This document shows positions 8,801-17,013 of a stretch of DNA of 64,000 nt, piece after piece. This DNA comes from Microbispora hainanensis. GTDB lineage: Bacteria > Actinomycetota > Actinomycetes > Streptosporangiales > Streptosporangiaceae. The translations under genes were made by a program, and so were the position numbers. The first letter of the stretch is position 1. Each line of letters begins with the position of its first letter. Below the pieces are notes generated by a model. That model had not been told where the DNA came from. It saw only the letters and a list, made by a program, of their open reading frames with translations, and made no database searches. The DNA is taken from NCBI RefSeq assembly GCF_036186745.1, contig NZ_CP108086.1, positions 3,596,001-3,660,000 of the forward strand, given 5' to 3'.

Positions 8801-10593
8801 TCGGGCAGCAGCCGCTCGTCGTCGTCGATGGCGATCGTGTAGACCCCGGCGCGCGGGCCCTGCCGCAGCACCTGCGGCATGCCGGGCAGGCCGCGCAGCA
8901 CCTGCGCGCCGTCGAGCACGACGAGCACGTCGAACGGCCGCTCGTCGTAGGTCGCGAACGCGGGCTCGGCGGGCCGGTTGCCGCCGCCGCGCCCCAGGTC
9001 GTCCCAGCCGGCCGGGCCGCCGGACAGGCGGACGCCGCGCGGCAGCCCCGGCCCGGAGCCGTTCTCGGCGTCGAGCCGTTCGGTCACCAGGGCGGCGAGC
9101 TCGGCGACCCGGCGGGCGGCGGCCTCGGGGTCGGCGCCGACGAGCGCGGCGCAGTCGGACGACAGTGCGCCGCCGCGGGCGGCGGCGTCGGGCGCGCAGT
9201 GCGGCAGCCAGCGCACCCAGCCCCACTGCGCGGCGCCGTCGGCGTTGGCCGACAGCACCACGATGGCCAGGTCGCGCGGGCTGTGCAGGGCGGCGGCCTG
9301 GCCGACGAGCCAGCGGGCGCAGCCGAGCGCCACGTCTCTCGGGCCGGTGAGCCCGGCCACGCCGAGACGCCGCATGACCAGGGCGACGGGGACGTCGTGG
9401 CAGGTGGGCGGCTCCCGGCGGGGCGCGTCCTGGGGTGTGCCGCTCTCGGGCTCGAACTCCAGGTCGGCGGGCAGGTCGGCCAGGCCCACGCGCAGCCGCA
9501 GCGCGTCGCGGTCGTGCACGCGGCGCTCCCACAGCCGGCGGCGCGGGCCGGTCGCGGTGAGCAGCACCTCGGCCGGGTCGGGCGCGCCGCCGCGCCTGGC
9601 CTCCTCGTCCTGCCGCACCGCGCGGGCCACCTCCTCCTCGAAGGCGGCCATCCGCTCGCGGTAGGCCTTGACCGCCCGGCGGTGCTTCTTCCTGCCGTGC
9701 CTGCGGTCGCTCACCCACTGGCCGATCATGATCAGCGGCGTCATGAACGCGATCAGCAGGTAGTACCACGTGCGGGTGACCACGGCCATGACCACGCCGA
9801 GCACGGCGGGCAGCAGCGCGGCCAGCAACTGCAGCCGCATGCCCTCGCCCCGCTTGGGCTCGGCGGGCACCGTGAACCGCCGCTGCCGCTCGGGCCGCTG
9901 GAGGCGCGGCGGGCGGTTGTAGGCGAGCCCGCCGTCCGGCAGCGCGTCGAGGTGGGCGTCCGGCGGCACGACCGGCCCCAGGGCGAACACCGAGCCGCCG
10001 CAGGCGAGCATGCCCCCGGGCGGCCACGCCACGGCCTCCGTGAGCGGCTCGCCCTCAAGCCGGGCCACCGGGCCGCCCCCGGAGACGGCGGGCTCCACGG
10101 TGGCCGTGCCGGGGGCCAGCCGCACCACCAGCGCGACCGGCGGCATCCTCGGGTCGGGCACGGAGATCGCGCAAGCGGGATCGGAGCCGATCGTGTGGGC
10201 GCCGAGGCCGATCCGGTGGACGACCCCCGCCCCTGGGCCGCCCACGACGCGCAGCTCCGCCGGCCCGCCGGGCTCCTCGGTCACCGTCGCCGCAGCGGCC
10301 TGGCCGTCCAGGGCCACCACGTCGCCATCCCTCAGCAGGCCGAATACGGACGCGTCCGGGCCGACGGGCCGGCCGTCGACCCACAGCTTCACCTCGCCGG
10401 ACGGCCGGGCGTGCCGGTCGCCCCGGTCCAGGTCGTACGGCGCGCGGGCGTGCGGGAGCCGTACGACGTTGGCCGGGCGGGCGGCCCCGCCGTCGAGCGC
10501 GGCGGCGAGGGCGGCGACCGTGGCGCTCTCGTCGCCTTCGACCAGCACGTCGCGGCGGCCGTCCTCGCTGACCACGGTGAGCGTTATCCGCAT
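5836..10593 (-). CDS. eccC: Type VII secretion ATPase EccC/EssC-type with FHA domain (FtsK/SpoIIIE family)
   Basis: A 1585-residue motor ATPase that recognises and drives ESX substrates through the membrane. Order: a ubiquitin-like N-terminal segment; an FHA-like domain (about residues 105-185, GAHTIGSDPACAI); two membrane helices (about 250-292, LLPAVLGVVMAVV and YYLLIAFMTPLIM); then three FtsK-type ATPase modules. The first has an intact Walker A (GTTGAGKS, about residue 712) and a Walker B-like VLIIDEF. The second (GGARSGRSS, about 1085) and third (GPPRSGRSS, about 1396) have Arg in place of the Walker A Lys, so only the first is likely to hydrolyse ATP. An FHA plus fused ATPases in one chain resembles Firmicute EssC more than split mycobacterial EccCa/EccCb. 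Confidence 0.93.
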   Translation of the reverse strand: MRITLTVVSEDGRRDVLVEGDESATVAALAAALDGGAARPANVVRLPHARAPYDLDRGDRHARPSGEVKLWVDGRPVGPDASVFGLLRDGDVVALDGQAAAATVTEEPGGPAELRVVGGPGAGVVHRIGLGAHTIGSDPACAISVPDPRMPPVALVVRLAPGTATVEPAVSGGGPVARLEGEPLTEAVAWPPGGMLACGGSVFALGPVVPPDAHLDALPDGGLAYNRPPRLQRPERQRRFTVPAEPKRGEGMRLQLLAALLPAVLGVVMAVVTRTWYYLLIAFMTPLIMIGQWVSDRRHGRKKHRRAVKAYRERMAAFEEEVARAVRQDEEARRGGAPDPAEVLLTATGPRRRLWERRVHDRDALRLRVGLADLPADLEFEPESGTPQDAPRREPPTCHDVPVALVMRRLGVAGLTGPRDVALGCARWLVGQAAALHSPRDLAIVVLSANADGAAQWGWVRWLPHCAPDAAARGGALSSDCAALVGADPEAAARRVAELAALVTERLDAENGSGPGLPRGVRLSGGPAGWDDLGRGGGNRPAEPAFATYDERPFDVLVVLDGAQVLRGLPGMPQVLRQGPRAGVYTIAIDDDERLLPEECATVVSCDREGGVRLHGGGLDPITGIRADLVSPSWAERLARALAPLRDVSRDDPSAALPDAVRLLDLLEVSLDPAALAERQGRTTRALIGVGPDGPFEVDLSRDGPHALVAGTTGAGKSELLQTLICSLAVANRPDEMTFVLIDYKGGAAFKECVRLPHTVGMVSDLDGHLTQRALSSLAAEIRRRERLLLDAGAKDIEDYQRARGATWVLGAGGVRRARGGGIFAAPVPEAAGSRKDLPPLPRLVLIIDEFAALVTELPDFVEGLVDIARRGRSLGIHLILATQRPGGVVTADIQANTSLRIALRVTDAAESTDVIDVPDAAHISRTTPGRCYVRAGSGAPVAVQTARIGGRTPHPRGAGAADAGDDLRVLDLPWQALGHPLPAPPAAQAASGTDLALLVDALRDAGRELPRQPSPWLPPLPDQVVLDVGPAGSSGGLLAGAAPYRPGAEEVPPLPFGMTDLPWEQGRRPLTLDMRHGGHLLIAGGARSGRSSALRTIAGSIAAGASPEDVHVHAVDCGSGALLPLVALPHCGAVVTRDQLDRVERLLTRLRAEVGRRQQLLAEAGYASLAEARSAAKSRAARDRSGVGALPWLVLLVDRWEGYVAAFENYDYGRLVDAMLQLLREGPAVGLRAVVTSDRSGLLGQISTVFDDRLVLRLADPADYGLAGLPVRDLPSAMPPGRALAVGEHGLVESQIALLCDDPSGPAQVAVVQELARTAAARFGGSDTPAKWAWPSEPPLRVDALPMRITASQALDLEPAYEPPSALWALLGAGGDALVPMGVDLQGQGPAAVIAGPPRSGRSSALVTAARSLLGRGTPVLVVTPRRSPLRDLAGTPGVLAVLDGNARSVTGGGADDFGGLPGALDPLALVAGHERYVVAVDDAELISPDSPLGLALDEMLRTGRDGEHGLLIAGATGDLATAYRGFAAEARKGRTGLLLNVQSPADGDLFAVRLPRGAVGGPPGRGLLVVSGVATPIQAAVPD

Positions 10594-10902
10594 GCGCGAA
10601 CTCCCAGAAGGCGGTTGTGCGGCGGCCTCGCGGAAAGCGTTTCATCCCGGGGCGTCCCCGTGAAGATCTCCTGGCGTACGGGCCATGCGGCCCGCGGGGT
10701 CACGGTAGCCGTGTCACCCCCGCTCATCGGGGCGTTTCCCCGGAATGGGTAAGGCGCGCGGTCATCACGCCCCTCCGGTCGCTTTGTACGGCGGTACGAA
10801 GAGTGTGAATGGTGTGACAGTTGGGAAACAAGTGCAAACGTACTATCACGAAATATCGGGCCGGTAAAGCCGTGTGTCGATATGGCGATAGATCGACTCC
10901 CG

Positions 10903-10932
10903 TTGACAGGCGTATTCCTAACGGATAAGCAT
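10903..10932 (+). promoter_or_regulatory. Possible promoter in the eccC / tad divergent region
   Basis: The 476-bp gap between eccC and the tad operon is AT-rich for this genome at 10790-11030. It contains a consensus -35 (TTGACA at 10903-10908) with a weak TAAGCA at 10926-10931 as possible -10, 17 bp apart, directed toward the tad genes. No open frame with normal codon use is present. Both divergent operons are presumably controlled from here; I see no clear operator. Confidence 0.4.
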
Positions 10933-11069
10933 GGGTCGCCGCATCAGGCCACTTATGGCGGCGCAAGCTGGCCATAATGGAGTGAATTAGCAACAAACGG
11001 CTAGACCATAAACACATTCGTGCGGCCCGAAAACAGAAGGGCGCCCTCATCCCTGGGAGTCCCCCACCC

Positions 11070-11753
11070 ATGAGGATCAGCGAGAAGACGTCGCAGGACG
11101 GCCGGGCACCCGCACGGCCGGGCCTGTCCGGGCCCGCCGCACGCCGGCTGCCCGTCCCGCCGAGGGAGCGCAAGCCCGCGCTCGCCGCGCTCGCCGTCCT
11201 CCTCATCCTGGGCGGCGCGCTCGCCACCACGCTGCTGGTCATGCGCAGCGGCGACCGCGTCTCGGCCGTGCAGATCACCCAGCAGGTGGGGGCCGGGCAG
11301 CTCATCCCGATCTCCGCCATGCAGGAGGTGCAGATCGCCGACACCGGCGTCCAATACGTTCCCTGGCGGTTCAGGAACGAGGTGGCCAAGACGTACGCCC
11401 GCGTGACGCTGCTGCCGGGCACGCTGCTCACCGAGCCGATGACCGCCAGGACGACCGACCAGGTCGGGCCGGGCAAGGCCAAGGTGGGCCTGTCGCTCAA
11501 GGCCGGCCAGATGCCCGCCGACCTCAAGTGGAGCGACATCGTCCAGGTGATCTACGTGCCGTCGGCGGGCAAGGGGTCGGGCACCGCCCAGCAGAAGGTG
11601 CTGGCGACCGCCGCCCGCGTCGAGAGCCTGTCCATCGGACGGTCCGGGGGCGGCCTGGTCACGATCGTCGTCGACACGTCGATCGCGCCTGCCATCGCCC
11701 AGTACGCCTCCAGCGGGGAGATCGCCATCGTCACGCTCCCGGGGGTCAAGTGA
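11070..11753 (+). CDS. SAF-domain Flp pilus assembly protein (CpaB/RcpC-like)
   Basis: First gene of the tad operon; 227 residues. A Pro/Arg-rich cytoplasmic N-terminus precedes one transmembrane helix at about residues 38-58 (LAALAVLLILGGALATTLLV) and an extracytoplasmic SAF-like domain (VGAGQLIPISAMQEVQI). CpaB/RcpC proteins are periplasmic-side Tad components that in diderms contact the secretin. In monoderm actinobacteria only the SAF core is retained and the exact role is unclear. A GGGAG lies about ten bases before the ATG. The next gene starts one base after the stop, so they are co-transcribed. Confidence 0.82.
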   Translation: MRISEKTSQDGRAPARPGLSGPAARRLPVPPRERKPALAALAVLLILGGALATTLLVMRSGDRVSAVQITQQVGAGQLIPISAMQEVQIADTGVQYVPWRFRNEVAKTYARVTLLPGTLLTEPMTARTTDQVGPGKAKVGLSLKAGQMPADLKWSDIVQVIYVPSAGKGSGTAQQKVLATAARVESLSIGRSGGGLVTIVVDTSIAPAIAQYASSGEIAIVTLPGVK

Positions 11754-11754
11754 C

Positions 11755-12546
11755 GTGGCGCTGATCGTGCTCGCCGCCGACAAGGGGGCGCCCGGCGTGA
11801 CCACCGCGGCGACCGCCCTCGGCGCCGTGTGGCCCCGGGCGGTGCTGCTGGCCGAGTGCGACCCCTCCGGCGGCGATCTCGCCTACCGCCTGCCCGGCGA
11901 AGACGGGAGCGTGCTGAACCCCGGGCGCGGCCTGCTCAGCCTCGGCGCGGTCGCGCGGCGCGGGCTCCACGCCGAGCTGATCTACGAGCACACGCAGCGG
12001 CTCGTCGGCGGCCTCGACGTGCTGGCCGGCCTGACCAACGGCGAGCAGGCGTCCGGCCTCACCTGGCTGTGGGGCCCGCTCGGCCGGGCGTTCGCCGCCC
12101 TGCCGCAGGCCGACGTGCTCGCCGACTGCGGCAGGCTCGGGTTGCACCCCCAGATCGGCGACCTGGTGGCCGAGGCCGACCAGGTGGTGCTGTTCACCAG
12201 GGCCAGCCTCGACCACGTCGCCCACCTGCGCGAACGGCTGTCGCTGATCGGGCGGAAGGTCGGGATCGTGGTCATCGCCGACCCCCGGTCATACCGGTCG
12301 TCGCTTGAGGAGATCCGGCGCATCGTCTCCGGCTGGGACGTCGCCTTCGTCGGCGGGCTCGCGTACGACCCGAAGGGCGCCGAACTCCTGCGCGGCCAGT
12401 GGGGCGGGCGGCTCGACCGCAGCCTCCTCATCCGTACGGCCAGGGAGCTGGCCACGCGCCTGGCCGCGCAGCTCGCCGAGGGCGGCGAGACGGCGGCGCC
12501 GCCGGCCGCGGGGCGGGCGAAGCGGCGGCCGGAGGTGCGGTCGTGA
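11755..12546 (+). CDS. TadZ/CpaE-like ParA-superfamily localisation protein
   Basis: A 263-residue cytoplasmic MinD/ParA-fold protein starting with GTG right after cpaB. TadZ/CpaE proteins place the Tad machine in the cell. The deviant Walker A reads KGAPGVTT (residues 10-17): the signature lysine is kept but the catalytic-loop lysine is replaced by Val, so ATP binding or hydrolysis may be weakened. Similar atypical Walker A loops are known in the TadZ group. DPSGGDLAYRLPG supplies the switch-like segment. The 3' end overlaps the tadA start (GTGA). Confidence 0.8.
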   Translation: MALIVLAADKGAPGVTTAATALGAVWPRAVLLAECDPSGGDLAYRLPGEDGSVLNPGRGLLSLGAVARRGLHAELIYEHTQRLVGGLDVLAGLTNGEQASGLTWLWGPLGRAFAALPQADVLADCGRLGLHPQIGDLVAEADQVVLFTRASLDHVAHLRERLSLIGRKVGIVVIADPRSYRSSLEEIRRIVSGWDVAFVGGLAYDPKGAELLRGQWGGRLDRSLLIRTARELATRLAAQLAEGGETAAPPAAGRAKRRPEVRS

Positions 12547-13862
12547 ACTCCCAGCGGCGGCCGGTCGACCACAGCCTGGTCAAGCGCTTCCGGCAGGAGG
12601 TCGGCGACCGGCTGGCGCACCAGCGGCGGCTCGACCAGGCGAGCGGCGTGCCGCCGATGTCGGGGGAGGACGAGCGGCAGTTCGCCCGGGCGCTGATCGC
12701 GCAGGTGCTGGAGGAGCACGCGCGCAACGAGATCGGCGTGGGGCGCACCCCGCCCACGGCCGAGGAGGAGGAGGCGCTGGCGGCCGGCATCCACGCCGCG
12801 CTGTTCGGCGTCGGCCGCCTCCAGCCGCTGCTCGACGACCCCGACGTCGAGAACATCGACATCAACGGCTGCGACCGGGTCTTCGTCGGCTACGCCGACG
12901 GCCAGGAGATCATGCACGACCCCGTCGCGGACTCCGACGAGGAGCTCATCGAGCTGATCCAGATCCTGGCCGCCTACTCGGGCCTGTCGTCGCGGCCGTT
13001 CGACACCGCCAACCCGCAGCTCGACCTGCGCCTGCCGGACGGCTCCCGGCTGTCGGCCGTCATGGACGTCACCGTACGGCCCGCGCTGTCGATCCGCCGA
13101 GCCCGGCTCGGCAAGGTGTTCCTCAGCGACCTCGTCGGGAACGGCACGCTCACCCCCGAGCTGGGCCGCTTCCTCACCGCCGCCGTGGCCGCGCGGAAGA
13201 ACATCATGATCGCGGGGTCCACGAACGCCGGGAAGACCACGCTGCTGCGGGCGCTGGCCAACGAGATCCCGCCGCACGAGCGGCTGATCACGGTGGAGCG
13301 GGCGCTGGAGCTCGGGCTCGACCAGTTCCCCGAGCTGCATCCCAACGCGGTGGCATTCGAGCACCGCCTGCCCAACGCCGAGGGGCAGGGCGAGATCACG
13401 ATGGCCGAGCTGGTGCGGCGGTCGCTGCGTATGAACCCCTCGCGGGTGATCGTCGGCGAGGTGCTGGGCGACGAGATCGTCACGATGCTCAACGCGATGA
13501 CCCAGGGCAACGACGGATCGCTGTCGACGATCCACGCCAACTCCAGCATGGAGGTGTTCAACCGCATCGCGACCTACGCGCTGCAGGCCGAGGAGCGGCT
13601 GCCGATCGAGGCCACCCACATGCTCATCGCCGGGGCCATCGACTTCGTCGTCTTCATCGAGAAGCGCAACGACTATCACCGCGGCGGCACCCTGCGGCGC
13701 TACGTGTCCAGCGTGCGGGAGGTCACCGGCTGCGACGGGCGCGTGCTGTCCTCTGAGGTGTTCGCCATGGCCGACGACTACCTGGTGCCGCACGCCCCGA
13801 TCTCCTGCGCCGACGAGCTGGCCGCCCACGGATACGACCCGGCGCGGGGAGCGTGGCGATGA
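12543..13862 (+). CDS. tadA: Tad pilus assembly ATPase TadA/CpaF
   Basis: A 439-residue type II/IV secretion ATPase that powers Flp pilus polymerisation. I chose the GTG at 12543 because it overlaps the preceding stop (GTGA). Motifs in order: an N-terminal helical domain; NIDINGCDRVFV; the Walker A AGSTNAGKTT (about residue 224); the Asp box ITVERALELGLD; the Walker B region MNPSRVIVGEVLGDE; and the His box STIHANS. All catalytic elements are intact. It sits between TadZ and TadB in normal actinobacterial tad order. Confidence 0.93.
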   Translation: MNSQRRPVDHSLVKRFRQEVGDRLAHQRRLDQASGVPPMSGEDERQFARALIAQVLEEHARNEIGVGRTPPTAEEEEALAAGIHAALFGVGRLQPLLDDPDVENIDINGCDRVFVGYADGQEIMHDPVADSDEELIELIQILAAYSGLSSRPFDTANPQLDLRLPDGSRLSAVMDVTVRPALSIRRARLGKVFLSDLVGNGTLTPELGRFLTAAVAARKNIMIAGSTNAGKTTLLRALANEIPPHERLITVERALELGLDQFPELHPNAVAFEHRLPNAEGQGEITMAELVRRSLRMNPSRVIVGEVLGDEIVTMLNAMTQGNDGSLSTIHANSSMEVFNRIATYALQAEERLPIEATHMLIAGAIDFVVFIEKRNDYHRGGTLRRYVSSVREVTGCDGRVLSSEVFAMADDYLVPHAPISCADELAAHGYDPARGAWR

Positions 13863-14794
13863 ACGGCCTGCTGCCGGCGCTGCCGGCCGGCGTCCTCGAC
13901 CCCCTGGTGCTGCTCGCCGGGGCCGCGGCGGGCGGCGGGCTCTTCCTGCTCGCCCTGGCCGTGTACGGCCTGCGCCCCCGCCCCGCCACCCCGGACGGCC
14001 GGGCCGAGCGGATGCGCCTGCTGCGCACGCTGTCCACGAGGTCGGCGATCGCGGTGGTGACGGGTGTCGTGGTGCTCGTGGTGACCGGCTGGCCGGTCAT
14101 CGCGGCGGGCGCCGTGCTGCTGGTCCTCGCCTGGCGCGGCTTCACCGGCGGCGCGGCCGAGGAGCGGGCCGCCATGCGACGCCTGGAGGGCCTGGCGGCG
14201 TGGACGGAGTCGCTGCGCGACACGATCGCGGGCGCGGCCGGCCTCGAACAGGCCATCCCCTCCTCGATCAGGGCCGCGGCCCCCATGCTGCAGCCCCACC
14301 TGCGGGCCCTGGTCGACCGTCTCCACACCCGGATGCCGCTCGCCGACGCGCTGCGGATGTTCGCCGACGAGCTCGACGACCCCTCGGCCGATCTCGTCGT
14401 GGCGGCGCTGATCCTCAACTCGCGGCTGCGCGGGCCGGGCCTGCGCGACGTGCTCTCGGCCCTGGCGGTCTCGGCCCGTGAGGAGCTCGACATGCGCCGG
14501 CGCGTGGAGGCCGAGCGAAGGTCCACCCGCAAGAGCGTGCAGATCGTGGTCGGCACCGCGCTCGCCTTCGCCGCCATGCTCGTCGTCTTCAACCGCTCGT
14601 ACGTCGAGGAGTACGACTCCGTGCTCGGCCAGGCCGTACTGGTCGTGGTGGCGGGCCTGTTCGGCGCGGGGTTCGCCTGGATGCGGCGGCTCGCCCGCTT
14701 CGACAAGCCGGCCAGGATCCTCGCCCCCTACCACCGCCCGCGGTCCGCGGTGGCCGCGCAGGCGCAGCCGCCTGCGGCGGAGGTGACCAGGTGA
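13859..14794 (+). CDS. tadB: Tad inner-membrane platform protein TadB
   Basis: A 311-residue GspF/TadB-type membrane protein. The ATG at 13859 overlaps the tadA stop (ATGA); an in-frame GTG two codons earlier is the alternative. Membrane helices lie near residues 15-40, 62-90 and two at the C-terminus (VGTALAFAAMLVVF and QAVLVVVAGLFGAGFAW). The cytoplasmic T2SSF domain (about 100-230) carries the expected LRDTIAGAAGLEQAI segment. It forms the cytoplasmic-membrane platform with TadC and engages TadA. Confidence 0.88.
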   Translation: MNGLLPALPAGVLDPLVLLAGAAAGGGLFLLALAVYGLRPRPATPDGRAERMRLLRTLSTRSAIAVVTGVVVLVVTGWPVIAAGAVLLVLAWRGFTGGAAEERAAMRRLEGLAAWTESLRDTIAGAAGLEQAIPSSIRAAAPMLQPHLRALVDRLHTRMPLADALRMFADELDDPSADLVVAALILNSRLRGPGLRDVLSALAVSAREELDMRRRVEAERRSTRKSVQIVVGTALAFAAMLVVFNRSYVEEYDSVLGQAVLVVVAGLFGAGFAWMRRLARFDKPARILAPYHRPRSAVAAQAQPPAAEVTR

Positions 14795-15852
14795 TCACGA
14801 CGGTGCTCTGCGGAGCCGTGCTCGGCCTCGGGCTCTTCCTGCTGGTGCGGGCACTCTTCCCGCCCCGGCCCGGCCTGACCGCCCGGCTCGCCGCGCTCGA
14901 CCAGGCCCGCGACGGCAAGGGCGTGCCGCGGGCGCCGCTGATCGCACCCGAGGAGGACGTCAGCGAGTTTCGCCGCATGCTCGGCCTGCGGCTGGCCCGG
15001 TTCTACGCGGCGCGAGGATGGGAGGCACGCTCGACCAAGGCCGACCTCGCGCTGCTCGGCAAGTCGTTCGAGGGTTTCCTCGCGACCAAGCTGCTGCTCG
15101 GGGTCTCGGGCCTGCTGGCGTTCCCGATCCTCGTCGGCTGGCTCGCGCTGATGGGATGGGGCGTCTCGGTGCAGGTGCCGCTCTGGTCTGCCCTCGTCGT
15201 CTGCGTGATCTTCTTCCTGCTGCCGGACGCGCAGATCCGGCGGGACGCCGCCGTACGCCGCCGGGACTTCCGGCACGCCGTGGGCGCCTTCCTCGACCTC
15301 GTGTCGATGAACCTCGCGGGCGGCAGGGGCGTGCCCGAGGCGCTGATGATGGCGGTCGCCGTGGGCAGCCCCGTCACCACCCCCGGGGCGCTGAACGGCA
15401 CGCTGAGCGGCACTGCGAGCGGTTCTGTGAGCAGCACCGCGAACGGTTCTTCCGCGAGCGGTGCGGTGAACGGCGCGTCGGGCGCTGCCACGAACGGCGC
15501 CGGTCCCGCCCCCGGCTCCAACTGGGCGATGGAACGCATCCGCGAGGCGCTGGCCAACGCCCGGATCGTCGGCATCACCCCCTGGCAGGCCCTCGGCCAG
15601 CTCGGCGACGAGATCAACGTGGACGAGCTGCGGGACCTGTCGGCCGCGCTCGGGCTCGTGGCCGACGACGGCGCCAAGGTCCGCGCCTCCCTCACGGCCC
15701 GTGCCGCCACCCTCCGCCGCCGCGAACTCGCGGAGGTCGAGGGCAAGGCGGGTGAGCGGTCCCAGTCGATGCTCGTCGCCCAGCTCCTGCTGTGTGCGGG
15801 CTTCGTGATCTTTCTCAGTTTTCCCGCAGCCATGAAGATGTTGGGGGCCTGA
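14791..15852 (+). CDS. tadC: Tad inner-membrane platform protein TadC with a low-complexity insert
   Basis: A 353-residue GspF-type protein, partner of TadB, starting with a GTG that overlaps the TadB stop. It has an N-terminal helix, two central helices (LLGVSGLLAFPILVGWL; WSALVVCVIFFLLP), the T2SSF domain and a C-terminal helix. The cytoplasmic domain is interrupted at about residues 190-245 by a Ser/Gly/Asn/Thr/Ala-rich stretch (for example LNGTLSGTASGSVSSTANGS) that is not part of the usual fold and looks like an expanded linker. The core before (VPEALMMAVAVG) and after (IREALANARIVGI) the insert is intact, so function is probably kept. Confidence 0.87.
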   Translation: MITTVLCGAVLGLGLFLLVRALFPPRPGLTARLAALDQARDGKGVPRAPLIAPEEDVSEFRRMLGLRLARFYAARGWEARSTKADLALLGKSFEGFLATKLLLGVSGLLAFPILVGWLALMGWGVSVQVPLWSALVVCVIFFLLPDAQIRRDAAVRRRDFRHAVGAFLDLVSMNLAGGRGVPEALMMAVAVGSPVTTPGALNGTLSGTASGSVSSTANGSSASGAVNGASGAATNGAGPAPGSNWAMERIREALANARIVGITPWQALGQLGDEINVDELRDLSAALGLVADDGAKVRASLTARAATLRRRELAEVEGKAGERSQSMLVAQLLLCAGFVIFLSFPAAMKMLGA

Positions 15853-16073
15853 TGCTCTGGTTCCACTATTTGATCGCCGTGCTCCATGTGCGGCTGGACC
15901 GCGCCAGGAACGCCCCGTCCAGGGGCGCCTCCGCGGTCGAATGGGTGATCATCACCGCCATCATCGCCGGAGTCGCGCTCGGCCTCGCCACGCTGATCAA
16001 GCAACTGGTCGAGCAGAAGCAGTCGGACATCCAGAACAGCTTCAGCGGAGGCGGCGGGGGTAACGGGGAGTGA
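15852..16073 (+). CDS. Flp-type major pilin
   Basis: A 73-residue prepilin; its ATG overlaps the TadC stop (TGATG). The N-terminal leader ends in a type IV prepilin site, RGASAVEW, with Gly at -1, Glu at +5 and a hydrophobic helix after it (VIITAIIAGVALGLATLI). The short mature part ends in a Gly-rich tail. This is the expected form of a Flp pilin, cleaved by a TadV/prepilin peptidase that is not in the window. Longer frames starting earlier (15792) are not supported because they overlap tadC deeply. Confidence 0.9.
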   Translation: MLWFHYLIAVLHVRLDRARNAPSRGASAVEWVIITAIIAGVALGLATLIKQLVEQKQSDIQNSFSGGGGGNGE

Positions 16074-16627
16074 TCGTGCAGGGCGTGACCGGCCCCCGCG
16101 CCCCGGCCACCGCACGCCACGAAGGTGGCGAGCAGGCCGAGCGCCGCCACCGGGGCGGACGGCCCGGGCACCGCGAGCCGAGCGGGCCGGTCGCGCGCGG
16201 CCGGTGGGCTCGGCGAATGCGGAGCCGCGAGCGGGGCGCGACGGTGATCGAGCTCGCCATGCTCATGCCGATCGTGCTCGCCGTCGTGCTGCTGATCGTC
16301 CAGGTCACGCTCTGGTTCCACGGCCGCCAGGTCGCCGACGCCGCCGCGCGGGAGGGCGCGCGGATCGCCCGTGCGGGCGGCTCCGACGGCTGGCAGGAGG
16401 CGGCCGAGGGCAAGGCGCGGCAGATCGTGCAGGCGATCGGGCCGCAGTTGCTGAAGAACGCCCAGGCGCAGGCGTGGGAACAGGGCGACCAGCGCGGCGT
16501 CGAGGTGACCGGCAGCGCCGTCCAGGTGGTGCCGCTGCTGCCCGAGATGACCTTCACGATCACGTCACGGTTCGGCGGGCCCATTGAGTGCTTCCGTCCC
16601 GACGACGGCTCGGAGGGCTGCGAATGA
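16070..16627 (+). CDS. TadE-like pseudopilin
   Basis: 185 residues from a GTG that overlaps the pilin stop; an internal ATG at 16217 would give a more typical 136-residue TadE with the N-terminus RSRERGATVIE. I keep the overlapping start, but the first 49 residues are Arg/Pro/His-rich and may be untranslated. The functional core is the prepilin-like RGATVIELAMLMPIVLAV motif, with Gly, then Glu five residues later, then one helix and a soluble C-terminal domain with a probable disulfide (CFRPDDGSEGC). Minor pilins of this kind are processed like Flp and support pilus assembly. Confidence 0.8.
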   Translation: MIVQGVTGPRAPATARHEGGEQAERRHRGGRPGHREPSGPVARGRWARRMRSRERGATVIELAMLMPIVLAVVLLIVQVTLWFHGRQVADAAAREGARIARAGGSDGWQEAAEGKARQIVQAIGPQLLKNAQAQAWEQGDQRGVEVTGSAVQVVPLLPEMTFTITSRFGGPIECFRPDDGSEGCE

Positions 16628-17013
16628 CCCGGCCGGAGCGTGGATCGATGACGGCCGAGACGGTGATGCTGGCCCCGCTGTTCCTGCTCTTCCTGCTGTT
16701 CCTCGTCGGCGCGGGCCGGATCGTGGAGGCCCAGGGCGAGGTCAACGGGGCCGCGCGGGACGCCGCCCGGGCCGCCTCCGTACAGCGCACCGAGGCGGAG
16801 GCCGAGTCGGCCGCGAAGGAGGCCGCCGAGGCCGCGCTCTCCGGAGACTGCTCGCCTCAGGTGGACATGTCCGGCAGCGATTGGACGATGGACGGCACCG
16901 TCCGGGTGACCGTGACCTGCGAACTGAACCTCGACTTCCTCGGGTTCGGCGCGGCGAAGCAGATGTCGGGCACCTCGGTCGTGCCGCTCGAACGGTATCG
17001 GAGGGTGGAATGA
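16624..17013 (+). CDS. TadE/TadF-like pseudopilin
   Basis: A 129-residue protein with ATG overlapping the previous stop. A prepilin-like N-terminus (ERGSMTAETVMLAPLFLL) has Gly followed by Glu at +5 and a single helix, then an amphipathic Ala/Glu-rich stretch (about 40-70) and a small soluble domain with two cysteines that could pair. The size and tandem position after the first TadE-like gene match the TadE/TadF pairs of other Tad loci. It is one of three consecutive minor pilin-like genes here, all translationally coupled. Confidence 0.82.
   Translation: MTRPERGSMTAETVMLAPLFLLFLLFLVGAGRIVEAQGEVNGAARDAARAASVQRTEAEAESAAKEAAEAALSGDCSPQVDMSGSDWTMDGTVRVTVTCELNLDFLGFGAAKQMSGTSVVPLERYRRVE

Noticed and set aside
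5761-10752. A 1663-codon open frame on the plus strand opposite eccC
   Set aside because: It is the complementary-strand shadow of a conserved high-GC gene; its product is Arg/Gly/Gln-rich without domains, while the minus frame gives a complete EccC.
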